In this document: in pieces, positions 11,666-22,606 of the stretch
How the letters are laid out: each line of letters opens with the position of its first letter
Position numbering within the stretch: position 1 is the stretch's first letter
Source: Neofusicoccum parvum
Lineage: Eukaryota > Ascomycota > Dothideomycetes > Botryosphaeriales > Botryosphaeriaceae
Reading direction: 5' to 3'
DNA length: 64,000 nucleotides
NCBI GenBank assembly: GCA_020912385.1
Contig: CP087210.1
Span: 372,001-436,000 of the forward strand
Notes under the pieces: model-generated
The model's input: only the letters and a program-made list of their open reading frames with translations
What the model was told of the DNA's origin: nothing
Databases searched by the model: none
Program-made: the position numbers and the translations under genes

Positions 11666-13259
11666 GCCTGCGGTGGTTGTTGTTCAGATCTCAAGGATCA
11701 AATCTCGCGGCAAGGGAGAGGAAGTAAGTAGCCGGGCAACGGCTGTTTGTAGAGCAACGGCCTATACAAGGACAAGAGCTGCAGCTGTCCAGCTGTCTCC
11801 ACACCGCCGTGCGTGTCCGCGCTGCAGCGGATATTTATTCGTCTTTATATTTCTTTGCTACTCTACATTTCCGTCCATTAGACATTTATCCGTCACTCGG
11901 GAGCACGGCGCGTCCAGGGACCAGCATCATACACAGCCAAGACGGCGTCCTAGTGCAGAGCATGATAGATCCGGCTACCGGGTTTAGTGTGTTGTGCGGA
12001 GAAGAAGGAGAATCGGGATATGATTAGACGACTTGGCGTTTGTGGAGGAGCGGTAGCCAAGGTCAGGCATCTTTACTGTTTCGGGTAGGGGTCGTGCCGG
12101 GTGGTTGGGCCAGTGGCTGTGGGGAGAAAGGATTGCCGACGCCGCAATATGGTAACAGCTCGAAAGCGGTGATGGATTTTCCGACGGCGGCCATGTCAGG
12201 CATGCAATGAAAATGTTGTGTGACGACCAGGCCAGATTGGAAAAAGCAGCACGGCGACAGGCCAGGCGAGATGGGATTGGCAAACCGCTGCATCACTTCC
12301 CCGGCAATTGGTCTCCCGGCTACCATTCTCACAGCAGACACGAGGATGCTGAAAATAGATTGTGTCTGCATCAGCTGCAAGGCCTTGCGCTGAGCTGCCG
12401 TTATCGATGCCTTGGGGATGCGCGCGACACAACAACGCCCAAGGCCGTCAAATGCCAAGTCAAACCCCGCGTTTTCCCGTCAAGCCACACCGCATTCAAC
12501 CAGCTTGGCCGGCTTGCCGCACTGCTTCTTGCCTGCTGCTCCGTTTGCCTTGTTCGCCCCATTTCCCTGCTTCCTCGGAAATGGGGCGTGGTGGAACAGG
12601 AATGGCGGCCCGTCTGACGCGCGTTTCTATGTGATACGTACCTTTGTGTCGTGCATGGGGACTGGTTGACGCGAAGACCTGCCCGACGACCAGGGCGCTC
12701 CTTTGGGGATGGCGCCCGACGAGCCTCTGGACGTGCATGATCTGGTGTTCCACGCACGTCAAGGTGCTGTAATGAGTTACTGGGCGACCAAATACGACAG
12801 CGTTACGCATGAGCGAGAGGTTCGCTGCAATTGGCGACATCGAACTCCACCCAAGAGACTCTAGTGTTGGTTGGATCATCTGCAGCAAAATGAGCTGGTG
12901 CGTTCATCTAGACGAGTTAACTCATGCATCTGGCCTTAGAATAGGTTACAATCGGCCACGGGAGTTTGAAGCATTCATCCGGACGCTGTGGTGTATCATC
13001 ATCTTTGGCGTTCCTTGTTTCCGGACGAATGCTTCACCTCCCCACGAAAGCGTGCTCGTCAGTTGAGCTTGTCAACAGTAGCTCACGCTGGCCATCGCCT
13101 TCAGCACCAACTGGCCCTGTCCGGGCCGGACAGATACTTCAATTCGCCACTCACCACCGCACAGACATCCTGCCGCATCCACAAACACAGCCATCTTCAA
13201 CCCCATCCATTTTTGCCTTTTCAATACTCTCATGCCATCTTCTTCCCCCCTGGCGACTC
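11666..13259. other. Intergenic region upstream of sugar transporter
   Basis: 1.6 kb between the sugar-transporter start and the stop of the next transporter. It should hold the sugar-transporter promoter. A 131-codon minus-strand open frame at 12063-12458 has no motif and is not called. A pyrimidine-rich stretch directly beyond 13200 belongs to the 3' flank of the downstream gene. Confidence 0.4.
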
Positions 13260-15078
13260 TCACATCCTATACCTAAATCCCTTAGTCCCCCAATCCGTCA
13301 ACTCCTCTTCCCCCTCCTCATCCCCCACCACCTCCGCCGCCCCCGCACCCCCATCCCCCTTCACAACTCCCTCCTTCCGATCTCTCCTCTTATTCTCCCA
13401 CACCAAATACGCCCTCAGCCCCATCGCCACGCCCACAACCAACGCGTAGCAAATCATGATCGCCCTGAACGCCGTCGGATAATGCGGCGCCTCCTCCTCC
13501 TTGAAAAACTGCGGCCCCGCAATATTCCCCGCGCAGTACGCGCAGAACAGGATGGCGGTCATGCTCATCTTCTTGGTGCTGCCCTTGTAGTTGACGCCGA
13601 CCAGCGACATGGCCAGCGGGATGGCGCCGGGCCCGGTCGACAGCAGGTAGTAGCCGAACAGCTTGACGCCGCGGGGCGGCGCGGTCGCGTAGATGAGGGC
13701 GGAGCCGACGACGGGGAACAGCACGACGGCGACGATCAGGTAGGTGGCGATGTTGGTGAAGCGGCCGGCCAGCCGGCCCGTGCCCATGATGGTGAAGAAG
13801 GCGATGAAGGAGGCCGGGAGCGTGACCAGCGTCGTCTGGAGCGAGGTGAAGCCGAAGCCTTTGAGGACGAGATTGCCGAAGTTTTGCGTGCCGCCGTTGG
13901 GGATCTGCGTGAGCAGCGAGATGGCGAAGAAGAAGTAGGTTTTGGGGTCGCGGATGCATTCGAGGAGCTGTGCGGGTTGCCAAGTATGTGCGGCTTTGCC
14001 GGTGCCGGCGAGGGCGACGCGCTGGGTGGCGATGTGTCTTTCCTGGGTGGTGAGGAACTTGGCGGAGGAGATGGAGTCAGGGAGGAAGAAGAGGAGCGGG
14101 AGACCCCAGACGAAGGTCGCGATGCCGAGGACGATGAAGAGCCATTGCCAGGGTTCGAGCGGGTGCTCGACGTGGCCGAGGCCGTAGGCGACGAAGCTGG
14201 CGATGACGCCGCCCAGGGAGTTGCCCGAGAACCAGATTCCGACTCGGGTGGGGATTTCAGCGCGCGTGTACCACGACGAGGTGATGTACAGGAATGCTGG
14301 GGAGATAGTGGCCTCAGCGACGCCGAGCAGAAAACGCACCGTCATAAGGCCGCCGAAGTTGGTGCATGCAGCGGTCACGGCGACGACGGTACCCCAGACG
14401 AACGTGTTGCATGCCACATACTTTCCAATGGGCAGCCGCTGGATTAGAATGGATGTAGGGTATGACCAAAAGAGGTAGCCGAAGTAGAAGACCTGAGACG
14501 AAATCAACAATTGTGTCCTTGAACATTTACAGCAGGAGTAACATACCGAGGATACCCAGCTGTATTGAGTACCGTGCAAATTCTATTGTTTCTTAGCCTT
14601 TGTAATCCAGAGGATCAGACCAAGACCTCATACCGTAGAGTCCTTCAACCCGAAAACTGAAGCACTTGACAAAACTGCAGCTACAGTCAGCAACCGTGGG
14701 CGTAGAAGCCTCGACATGGCGTCACTTACTCGTTTTGTCAATAAAGTTCAGGTTGTAAGTGACGAAGAGCAGCGGTATCAAACGCAGGTCAATCTTCCTG
14801 AGCACTTTTTTGGCCAACGCCGAATCGAGCACATCCTCATTTTCGCGCCACTCTCCCTCCTCACTAGCCGTGGCCGTGATAGCTCCGTCCTTGTCGGCCA
14901 TGCCGTCCAGAAAGTCCTTGGCCAGAAGCGGTGTTGTCGAATCAGAGGGCCTCCGACGATGCAGCAAGGACGTCCTGCTACCCGAGGCAAAAGACGCGGA
15001 CTCCTCCGAGAAGCGGTCTGTCGTTGAGATGGCACCACGCGCGGTTTCAGAAGGCGCCGGAGAAGACGCCGAGGACAT
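13260..15078 (-). CDS. MFS transporter, anion:cation symporter family (allantoate permease-like)
   Basis: Predicted 552 aa in four exons: 14730-15078, 14634-14674 (41 nt), 14547-14582 (36 nt) and 13260-14492. The introns are 55, 51 and 54 nt, with standard borders except the TAG acceptor of the second. Two tiny exons encode the stretch after TM1 and restore KDSTNLHGTQYSWVSS, a diagnostic junction of the Dal5/ACS family. The N-terminal ~90 residues are hydrophilic and Ser-rich. About 12 membrane helices follow, with RFLLGVAEATISPAF (TM4 region) and a hydrophilic loop around residues 290-320. Family members carry allantoate, ureidosuccinate, nicotinate, biotin precursors or other organic anions; which one applies here is unknown. 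The downstream-transcribed neighbour is an adenine deaminase, which makes a purine-related substrate worth testing but does not prove it. Confidence 0.9.
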
Positions 15079-15783
15079 GGTCCCTCACATTTATATCTGA
15101 CGCTATTTTTTGCGCTGGTGGTGTGGGTGTTATCGCTATCGGGCGTGGTGATCGGCCTGGGGGCGCATGACCCGACTCGTCGGCTGTCGGCTATTTCGAC
15201 GTTATAGGTGCAACCACCGTTGTGCTGTCGCGTGCGCTCGTGCTGATAAGTAGGCGCTGGGCAGAGGAGATGGAAAGGCTGTAGATCGAGGACGGAGGCT
15301 TTGTCAGGTTTTGTTCAACGTCGCAATTGCCACGTTGTGTAAGGTTGAATTTTGTTTCCCATGGTCCTCGTTGAGCTTATTCTCGCGCGACACCCGACAC
15401 AGGCAGCCTAGCGGGGCCATCATTTCCTGATTGGGCTCTCTGTAAGACACATCGCCATGATCATGACTATTATAGAAAAGTGAAGTCTACTTTCTTGTCA
15501 GTTTCTATGTTTGAAGAGGTTGCCAGCCAAGAATGTGGATTTTGTAGGCTGTCTAACTACGGCCACAGAGTCCAGAGCTACTGGACTTTTGCGATGTCGG
15601 CTATTCCCGTCACTACATCAGCGGTATAGTACTCGTGGAGTCTGTTGTCAGATTGCAGTTCATCCGTTTTGCATCAACCTCACCCTGCCGCGGGGTGGGG
15701 CTACTGGCGACCGAAAGGGTGGATGGCTCAGGTCAACTTGCTCATGAAAGCTAATGTGCAGGATCAATACATGTCTTCAATGG
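15079..15783. other. Intergenic region upstream of ACS transporter
   Basis: About 700 bp holding the promoter of the ACS-type transporter and the 3' flank of the adenine deaminase. No gene or distinctive site is seen. A GATA-type (TGATAAG) element occurs near 15242; such sites are common by chance. Confidence 0.4.
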
Positions 15784-16851
15784 CTACGTCGGAGACCATT
15801 TCTGTGCAAAGTCTGTCAACTCATTGTAGAGTCGAATTTTCAGACCTTCGTCGCACCAAGCGATTGCAACAGAATTTGCCTGCAGCTGGATCATCTCTCG
15901 GTGACCAAATGAACAGTGTTCCTGCACCAGGCGCAGATTATCCTCCGCCCACATGTTGTGCATGTAGGTCGGATCATCGGAGTTGACCGTAATCTTGATA
16001 CCGGCGTCAAAAAGTTTCCGCACCAGAGGGAAAACATACTCCGTCGGATTGCGGCGATGATAAGCATGCGGGCAAAGCGTCATGCCAAGATCCTTTTGCT
16101 TGATCAACTCGATAAGCTCCGGCTTTTCGGCCGCGTTCAGCCCGTGGTCAATCCTATCGGTCCCATATCCTGCAATGCTGTTCGCAACCTGCAGGATGTG
16201 TTCATGGGTGTCCTTCTGGCCGACGTCGCAGTGGCTCGTGATTTTGAGGCCATCCGCTCTTGCCCGCTGGAATATGGCGTCAAAAAGCGTTGGTGGGCGG
16301 TCGTACTCGTTGCTGTCAAGTCCGACCCCGCAGAATACCGAGCCTTGGTAAGGCCTGCACGCTTCGTACGCCTCCATGGCTGACTCCGGGCTCATGTCTC
16401 GTAAAAAGCAAAGGACCCATTTGCAGTGAATCTTCAGCTCACTCAAGACGTCGATTTTGGCACGTTTCAGGCCTTCCATGACCGCTGTTACGGGAACGCC
16501 GCGCCGCGTGTGGGCTTGAATATCGAAAAAGGGCTCGGCGTAGCGCACGTTCATAGAAGACGCTTTGCGGAAGTACTGCATAGAAAGCTCGTAAAAGTCA
16601 TCTTCCGTGCGAAGGACCTCCATGCCTCCGTAGTACGCCTCGAGAAAGGTTGGCAGGCCATTGTCCCCGTGGAGTTCCTTGCGATGGTTGTACATCGTCT
16701 GATAGCTTCCGCGTAAGGCGTCCAGAGAATCGTATGGCAGCTGGACATTGTTCTTGATGGCCAGCTGCCAGCGGAGTTCAGGTGTCAGGGTGCCTTCGAT
16801 GTGGACGTGCAGCTCCAGCTTCGGCAGGTCATGAATGAAGTCGGCTTCCAT
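15784..16851 (-). CDS. AAH1: Adenine deaminase (adenine aminohydrolase)
   Basis: Single-exon, 355 aa, the usual length for fungal adenine deaminases. It catalyses adenine + H2O to hypoxanthine + NH3 in purine salvage and use of adenine as nitrogen source. Metal-dependent hydrolase motifs are visible: HVHIEG (metal-binding His15 and His17), SHCDVGQKD (zinc ligand His and family-specific text), DRIDHGLN, and TVNSDDP near residue 295 (Asp pair of the active site). The GLDSNEYDRPP segment and the SHCDVGQ wording fit adenine rather than adenosine deaminases. The start ATG at 16849-16851 opens directly on MEADFIHDLPKLELHVH, the normal N-terminus. A transporter of the allantoate-permease type lies next to it on the same strand, 705 bp downstream. 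Confidence 0.94.
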   Translation of the reverse strand: MEADFIHDLPKLELHVHIEGTLTPELRWQLAIKNNVQLPYDSLDALRGSYQTMYNHRKELHGDNGLPTFLEAYYGGMEVLRTEDDFYELSMQYFRKASSMNVRYAEPFFDIQAHTRRGVPVTAVMEGLKRAKIDVLSELKIHCKWVLCFLRDMSPESAMEAYEACRPYQGSVFCGVGLDSNEYDRPPTLFDAIFQRARADGLKITSHCDVGQKDTHEHILQVANSIAGYGTDRIDHGLNAAEKPELIELIKQKDLGMTLCPHAYHRRNPTEYVFPLVRKLFDAGIKITVNSDDPTYMHNMWAEDNLRLVQEHCSFGHREMIQLQANSVAIAWCDEGLKIRLYNELTDFAQKWSPT

Positions 16852-18828
16852 GTTTCGTGATCGAACGGCGCGGAAATCGAGATCAACGGAGGTTTATTCG
16901 GCGGATTGACGAGGCGCGTGGGCAAGGCGGGTGGAGAGCGCTCATGGCACAAAGTGAAGTCTCACCGTGGTGAGATGGTGTCGCAATGAGCACGCGCGAA
17001 CGGTGGGCAGATTGCCCCCTGGTTGCGTGTCGTTCGGCTCTTTAAGCCGATGCCGACGGACGGCTGCGCACTGCTGCGGACTCGGAGCGGCGACGCTTGT
17101 GGTCGCGTGGGATGCTTAGACGATGTCGTCTGGTGTCGAGGACCGTCTATAAGGTTAGTGATCCTCCGTCAGCTTGTCGCGTTGCACGGAACTGCCCCAG
17201 CCAGTCGCCAGGGTCCCCCCGCCCGTGAGAAAGGGCGCATGAGTCGCCGTCACACGCGCGGCGAGGCTGGGATAACGTCATACAACTCTAGTGTGAAGAG
17301 GCGGGTTTGACCTTCCCAAAGCATGCGGTCGCCATTGAGTTCTAGCAAGATTTAGGGTTGGAGCCTGGAGGCGCAGACCCTGGCCCGTCGCTGCGCCGCT
17401 AGGAGCAGCTCCGCGCGCCCGTCGAGAAGTGGCAGCAGAGGGCGGGCGCTGGACCGGGCGGCAGCGCCAGCGCGAGAACAGCTGCACGAGATGCTGCTGT
17501 CTAGCGCGGTTCAGCCTCGCACAGCATGCGGTGCCTCGGCGTGGCATCTTCAGAGCCAGCGCTGACGTCTTGTCCGAGCGCTGGCCAGGCGGTGAGAGGC
17601 AGCAGCTGCAGGCTGATTGGAGGCCAATGGGGGAGCAGACCGCGCAGGTGGGAGTGCTGGCGCGATAAGGAGCGCGATAAGACGCCATCGGTGGTGTTGA
17701 GCGTGCTGGAGTGAAAGGATCGCAGGCGCTTTGTCCGGCCAATCGCTGGCACGGCAACGGCTGTGACGGGCGGCGGCTTTGGGCGCGCGAAGGGCGCGAT
17801 AGAGCAGCGCGACGGCCGCACGAGACCAAGTCACGGCGAGCCACCGGTCAGCCGCCAGCCTGGTGGGCGCTCGGCCCAAAATCGGCAGTGCCTGTGCGTG
17901 CGAGGGCGCGCAGGCTCTCAAAGCAGCCAGCGATCGACTGCGGCGTTCGTGGCCGCGGACGGGAGAGCGACAGCAGCGGCGCGCGCATCGTAGCTTGCAG
18001 CGCGAGACGCTTTGGGGCGAGCCCGTCAGCGATTGATCGCGGAGCAGGTGAGTCGTCGCCTTGTGCGGCCGCCCCACAGCGCTGCATCAACGCGGAGTTA
18101 GTGGCTTAGCGCGCCGTCTTCGCTGCGGCGGATCGCCCGTGAGCTCCCCCAGACCGTTGCTCTCGTACACCTCCACGCCAGCGTACACGCCCCGACCCAA
18201 CGCACGTCTCTCCTTCTCGTCTCTCTCCCAGCGGCCTCTGCGCTCCCATCCTCTCCCTCCAATTTCCGCCCCAGCTCAGCCCTGCGCGACGCCTCCCGGT
18301 TCCTGCAGTCCAGGACTCGCTATCTCCCAGTCGTCAGCGTCACTTGGACCAGTCACATGGAGCTTGCACTTGCACCTTGACGACGCTTGACTCGCCCGCC
18401 CGCAACTCTGCGCCTCCAACCTCTCCCCTGGCCTCCTCTACGCCGCGTACCTGCGCAGCCGCTTCTTACAGAGAGCTCTCGCACTCCCAGCACTGCGCTG
18501 CGAGCTCCGCCGACCCATCTCGCCGCCTGAGGCATCCCAGCACCAGCCGCGCCCACCACGACGATCATGGCTGCCTGAGCGCCCTCGACGACCTCACCAT
18601 CTCGGGAATCCTGGAGCCTACGAAAAGCCTTGCAGACCCCGCTGCGGGCCCCTCATCGACACCTCACCGTTATTACAGCTCTGACTGCGTCTTCTCGTGA
18701 TGGCTTCGCACCAAGATTTCCATCTCGCACACTTCCCGTAGACGTCACGCTCACACTCCGGCTTCGTATTGCCCCTTCCACCGCCTCTCCATCACCTACG
18801 AAGCTCGCCATCGTTCGCCGCTCCTACG
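16852..18828. promoter_or_regulatory. Long GC-rich divergent region, adenine deaminase to ATG13
   Basis: Nearly 2 kb between divergently transcribed genes. Many overlapping long open frames occur on both strands because stop codons are rare in the GC-rich DNA; none has a recognisable domain. The right-hand ~700 bp is C-rich and C/T-biased on the plus strand, as expected for an ATG13 promoter and leader. Confidence 0.45.
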
Positions 18829-21777
18829 ATGCATCAACACCCGCGCCCATCCCCCAGGGCCGCCTCCTCGGCAAACTCGCCGCGCACGAACCCTACCAGA
18901 ACGAACAACCCGAGAGAAATGGCCCACATACGCTCCGAGTCGGCATCGACGGCGACGTCGTATGCAACCGCTCGCAGTGATACTGGCTCCGACTATATTG
19001 AGAGGGCCAGCGACGGCGGTGAGCCCGACTACTACGGAGGCACGGAAGAGGAGCGCACAGTAAAGAAACTCAACCAGGTCATCATGGTGCGTACTGCGGC
19101 ATTTGATGGACATCCCTCTTTACTGACAAGATCTCGCAGCAATTCTTCAAAAAGGCGACGCTCACAGTGTTATCTGCAAGAACACAGCTTCCGCCAGCTT
19201 TCAGCCGAGGGGGCGAGCTTCGCCAGAGCAAGTGGGTATGTCATTCGATCCTATGCTTCATCAGCCTTACACTATGTTTTTTCATGCGCTCCCATTTGCA
19301 TAGATGAATAACCCCGATTACAGTTTAGTCTCCTGCTCGACGAAACGGACGTTTACAACGAAGACCTACGTGAGTGGACGACAACCGATCTTGTGAACAC
19401 ACCACCAGCTCCGCTCTGCATAGAAATCTACCTGGATACAAAGGACCTCGCGGATGGCGAAGCTCTGGCCATCGTGGACGAGCATGGAAAGCTCTGGGAT
19501 GTTGCTGAGGCATTGAGCGCATCTACTCCCTTGACCACACGACCATCCAGTCGCTCTGGCAGACCCACCCAGGTTGTCCTGGAAAGATGGACAATCGAAG
19601 TCACAGAGAATCAGAAAATGGATCCAGATGCCAACAGAATGCTGCCGCTTGTCTACAAGAACGGCATCCCTCTGTTCCGTTCGCTGTATACGTACACACG
19701 GTTTTTGCCTGCGTGGAAGTACTACAGGCATATTGCAAAGCAGCCAGTGACTCAGCCTTCGTTGCCATTGAGATACCGCATTTCAAACGGCCAGTTCAAG
19801 AGCCCCAGAAGAGATACGCTGGACCTCCCGCTGTACCCGGCTGCGGACTCTGTGGCGCAGACACACCAATTTGAGTCTGTGAAGTCACCCACTGGTCTCT
19901 TGAACATTTCAGTTCAGTATCGCAGCAATACTGAATTCCGCGTGGAGAAATCCGAATCTGTTCTCAGCTCCCACTTCATGGGCATGGATGATTATTCTTT
20001 CTCGCCTTCGTATCCTGAGCGTGTCCCAGGATCCCTTCCAACCGGTAGAAATCAACATGCCACGGGACAAGGTCGTGGTGAGGCTTACGGGAGCTTGTCC
20101 ACGTTCCACCAGGCTGGCGCCACTGGGACAAGTCCAATGTCAGCTCTCCGGAACGCCAAGGACATGGGTTCGCCTGAGTCACCACCTCAGAAAATGCCAC
20201 CCAATCATCGCACAGCAACTGGCTCGAAGTCTTCTCTGCGAGGGGTAGATGCTGGCCCCGCTTCCCCGAGGAGGACGTCCGTCTCTTTCCAGCCTGCGAA
20301 TCCTTTCAAGGCAGGTTCGCTGTCCTCGTCTCCCGTCCCTGGCGTATATTCACCCGGAACGTCTCTCGGAAGAACACAAGGTTCTGGTCAAACCCAGCTG
20401 GGCCACACGCGGAACAGAAGCTCTTTGAATGCACTCCCTCAAGCCGCCCTAAGGACTCCTTCTGGTCACTCTCTTCCCAATGAGACCGCTATTGCATCAT
20501 CAGCCTCTAGCTCACCTAAGCCAGCTCCGATCTCCCGATACAGTAGCAGCTTTGGGAATCGCAAGAGATTCTCATCTGGTGGCGGCTCTAGTAAGGTTGA
20601 GGATGACAATAACAGTAGTGGAAAGGGCAGTGCATCATCGTCCGCGCAACGGCTGGAGGGTGGAAGTTCGGGCTCTGTGCAAACTGATGAGGAAAACATC
20701 TCAGACTTCCTCAAACTCCTGGAGCAGAAGAAGGATCTGAAGAGCTTGAATCGCACGGACTCTGCATCGCGAGATGCTTCGATGCGGCGCACGACGGCTG
20801 CGTTGTCCAAGTATCAACGGATGCGCGAGTCTAATGCGGCACTCTCTGACTCCATTTCCTCTTCTGTCCAACTGCAACGCTCCTCTAGTTCCTCGAGTAG
20901 ACACCTCTCCAACGTCCCTGGAATGATCGCCGGTGCATCAGTCTCCACATCTTCCAGTCCTGGAAAGCCAATTTCTCCACATACGCCCCACACTCCTGCG
21001 ATCCCATCTCGCCTCAGTGCAAACAGCATCATAGACTACTCGGACCAAACCCGCAGTCGCAGTCCGCGTAACCGTCGACTAGAAGAAGAGACCGGTCCTG
21101 GCGATAACGGAAGCGATTCGACGACCCGCGAGCAAGGAACTAATGCTATTGATATTCCCACCTCGCCGCGTCCCTGGGCGTACGTCCGTCGCAGTTCTTC
21201 CGTGAGCCAGCAACAACGCAACACACTTGATGAAGATAACGAGCTCTTTGGCCTGCGCAGCGCAAGTCTTCCTACCGATGACCGTCCTGATCTGAGCCTC
21301 AGCGAGCTTTTGCATGCTGGAGAACCTGCAAGTCCCGCAGATGCCGGTTCGAGGTCTCCAGGAGAGGGCGAGAGCGGTGTCCAGGACACTGATGCAAGCC
21401 CGCAGACGGTCATGAATCCCGTCACTGGACACATGCGTACTCGTTCTGCTGGTGCAGCTCGCGCTGCGACAACAGCGCCGAGCTTTGCCTACCGCACGCG
21501 CATTCAGCAAGGTGCCGCTCCTAGTGATGGACGACGCAGTGCGGCTTCTGAGCGTGGCGATAGCGACAGTGGCATCGTAAGTGGACGTAGCAGTCGCGTT
21601 GGAAGCCGCTACAGCTTCTCGTCAAGGCCACTTAGTGTGGCTGCCAACTTGGATGATGACGAGCCGCTACTGTTCACGATGAGCGAGCTGGGGGCTCAAG
21701 GTGGACGTAGAAGTGTAGAGGAGATGAGAGAGAGTGGGGGTAAGAGAAGGGGCGGAAGCCCGTGGAGGGGAGCGTAG
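18829..21777 (+). CDS. ATG13: Autophagy-related protein 13
   Basis: Predicted 935 aa in three exons: 18829-19086, 19140-19235 and 19324-21777. The introns are 53 and 88 nt; both joins are phase 0. Splicing assembles the HORMA domain: NQVIM|QFFKKATLTVLSAR, then QSKW|FSLLLDETDVYNEDLREW, then VVLERWTIEV and KNGIPLFRSLYTYTRFLPAWK, all hallmark Atg13 text. The remaining ~650 residues are Ser/Pro-rich and disordered, as in all Atg13 proteins, and include the conserved late motif DDDEPLLFTMSELG. Atg13 is the regulatory subunit of the Atg1 kinase complex that starts autophagy; TOR-dependent phosphorylation of the disordered region is known for the family. I chose the ATG at 18829 (MHQHPRPSPR) because that N-terminus is typical of mould Atg13; an in-frame ATG at 18919 is the alternative. 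Confidence 0.93.
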
Positions 21778-22606
21778 AGGCCGCATTCATCACACACACC
21801 TTTCTCAACCACTGCCTGATTGTATTTCACCTTCTCTGATCCGCTTTTCGGCATACTCGGCGTTGTAAGGATTTTCTTCTTTTCGTTTTTGCGTGTTCAG
21901 AAAGTTCATCCGGTATGGGGAGTCATTTTTGCATTCGGGCCAGATTGGATTCCTCGGTTGAGGCCTTTACATTCCAAAGGTTCGCAACTTTCCGCTTCGA
22001 ATACGTTCATCTCGGTATGCGTCACGTTTTTGGTTCTTGCTTCAAACTAGATGAAAGCGGTGAGGAGTTCTCATTTTTTTTTTCTCTCTCTCTTGATTTC
22101 CGCTGTGGAATTCGATTCGAATTTTCATGCATGTACGTTCACGAAGAGGAAGGTATAACCTTCGTTCAAAGGAGAGGAGGGTGTTGTGAAGCCAAGGAGA
22201 CATAGGGCTTCGAAGTTTGCTATTGGCCTTTCGGCGGGCTCAAGAAACAAATTCACTAAAGTTCATAATCAAGCTGTTTCTGTTTACTTTTTTTTCCTCT
22301 CCGGAGTCAGGGTGTAGGCAAAGAATCCGGGCCTCATGGCTGATATGGAATCGGCGCAGAGTTGGCATGGACGGGTCAGGGATGCAAGACTCCAGCTGCA
22401 GGCCCTTGGGTTTTTTTTAGGTCGACATCTTGTTTTGGTTTGGTGGTAGCCTAATAACAAATGCCTTCTTCGCCACGCATGAAAAGGGGACCTGTTTGTT
22501 CCGTGCCAAACGTAGTGGTGTGCTGCTTACACCCTTGGGAACTGTAGGAACGTGTGAAGCCATTGCTCCAGAAAGCATTGCCCGCGCCTCGCCTTCCTCT
22601 CGCCCT
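21778..22606. other. Convergent intergenic region after ATG13
   Basis: 830 bp between the ATG13 stop and the stop of the deaminase-like gene. AT-richer than its surroundings, with several T tracts (22072-22082, 22289-22296, 22410-22417) as expected of 3' untranslated regions. No gene is seen. Confidence 0.45.

Noticed and set aside
12063..12458. 131-codon minus-strand open frame
   Set aside because: No motif, low-quality composition, overlapped by open frames on the other strand, and no splice partner.
16852..18828. Many long overlapping open frames before ATG13
   Set aside because: They result from GC-rich DNA with few stops; translations are Arg/Ala/Ser/Pro-rich without domains on any strand.
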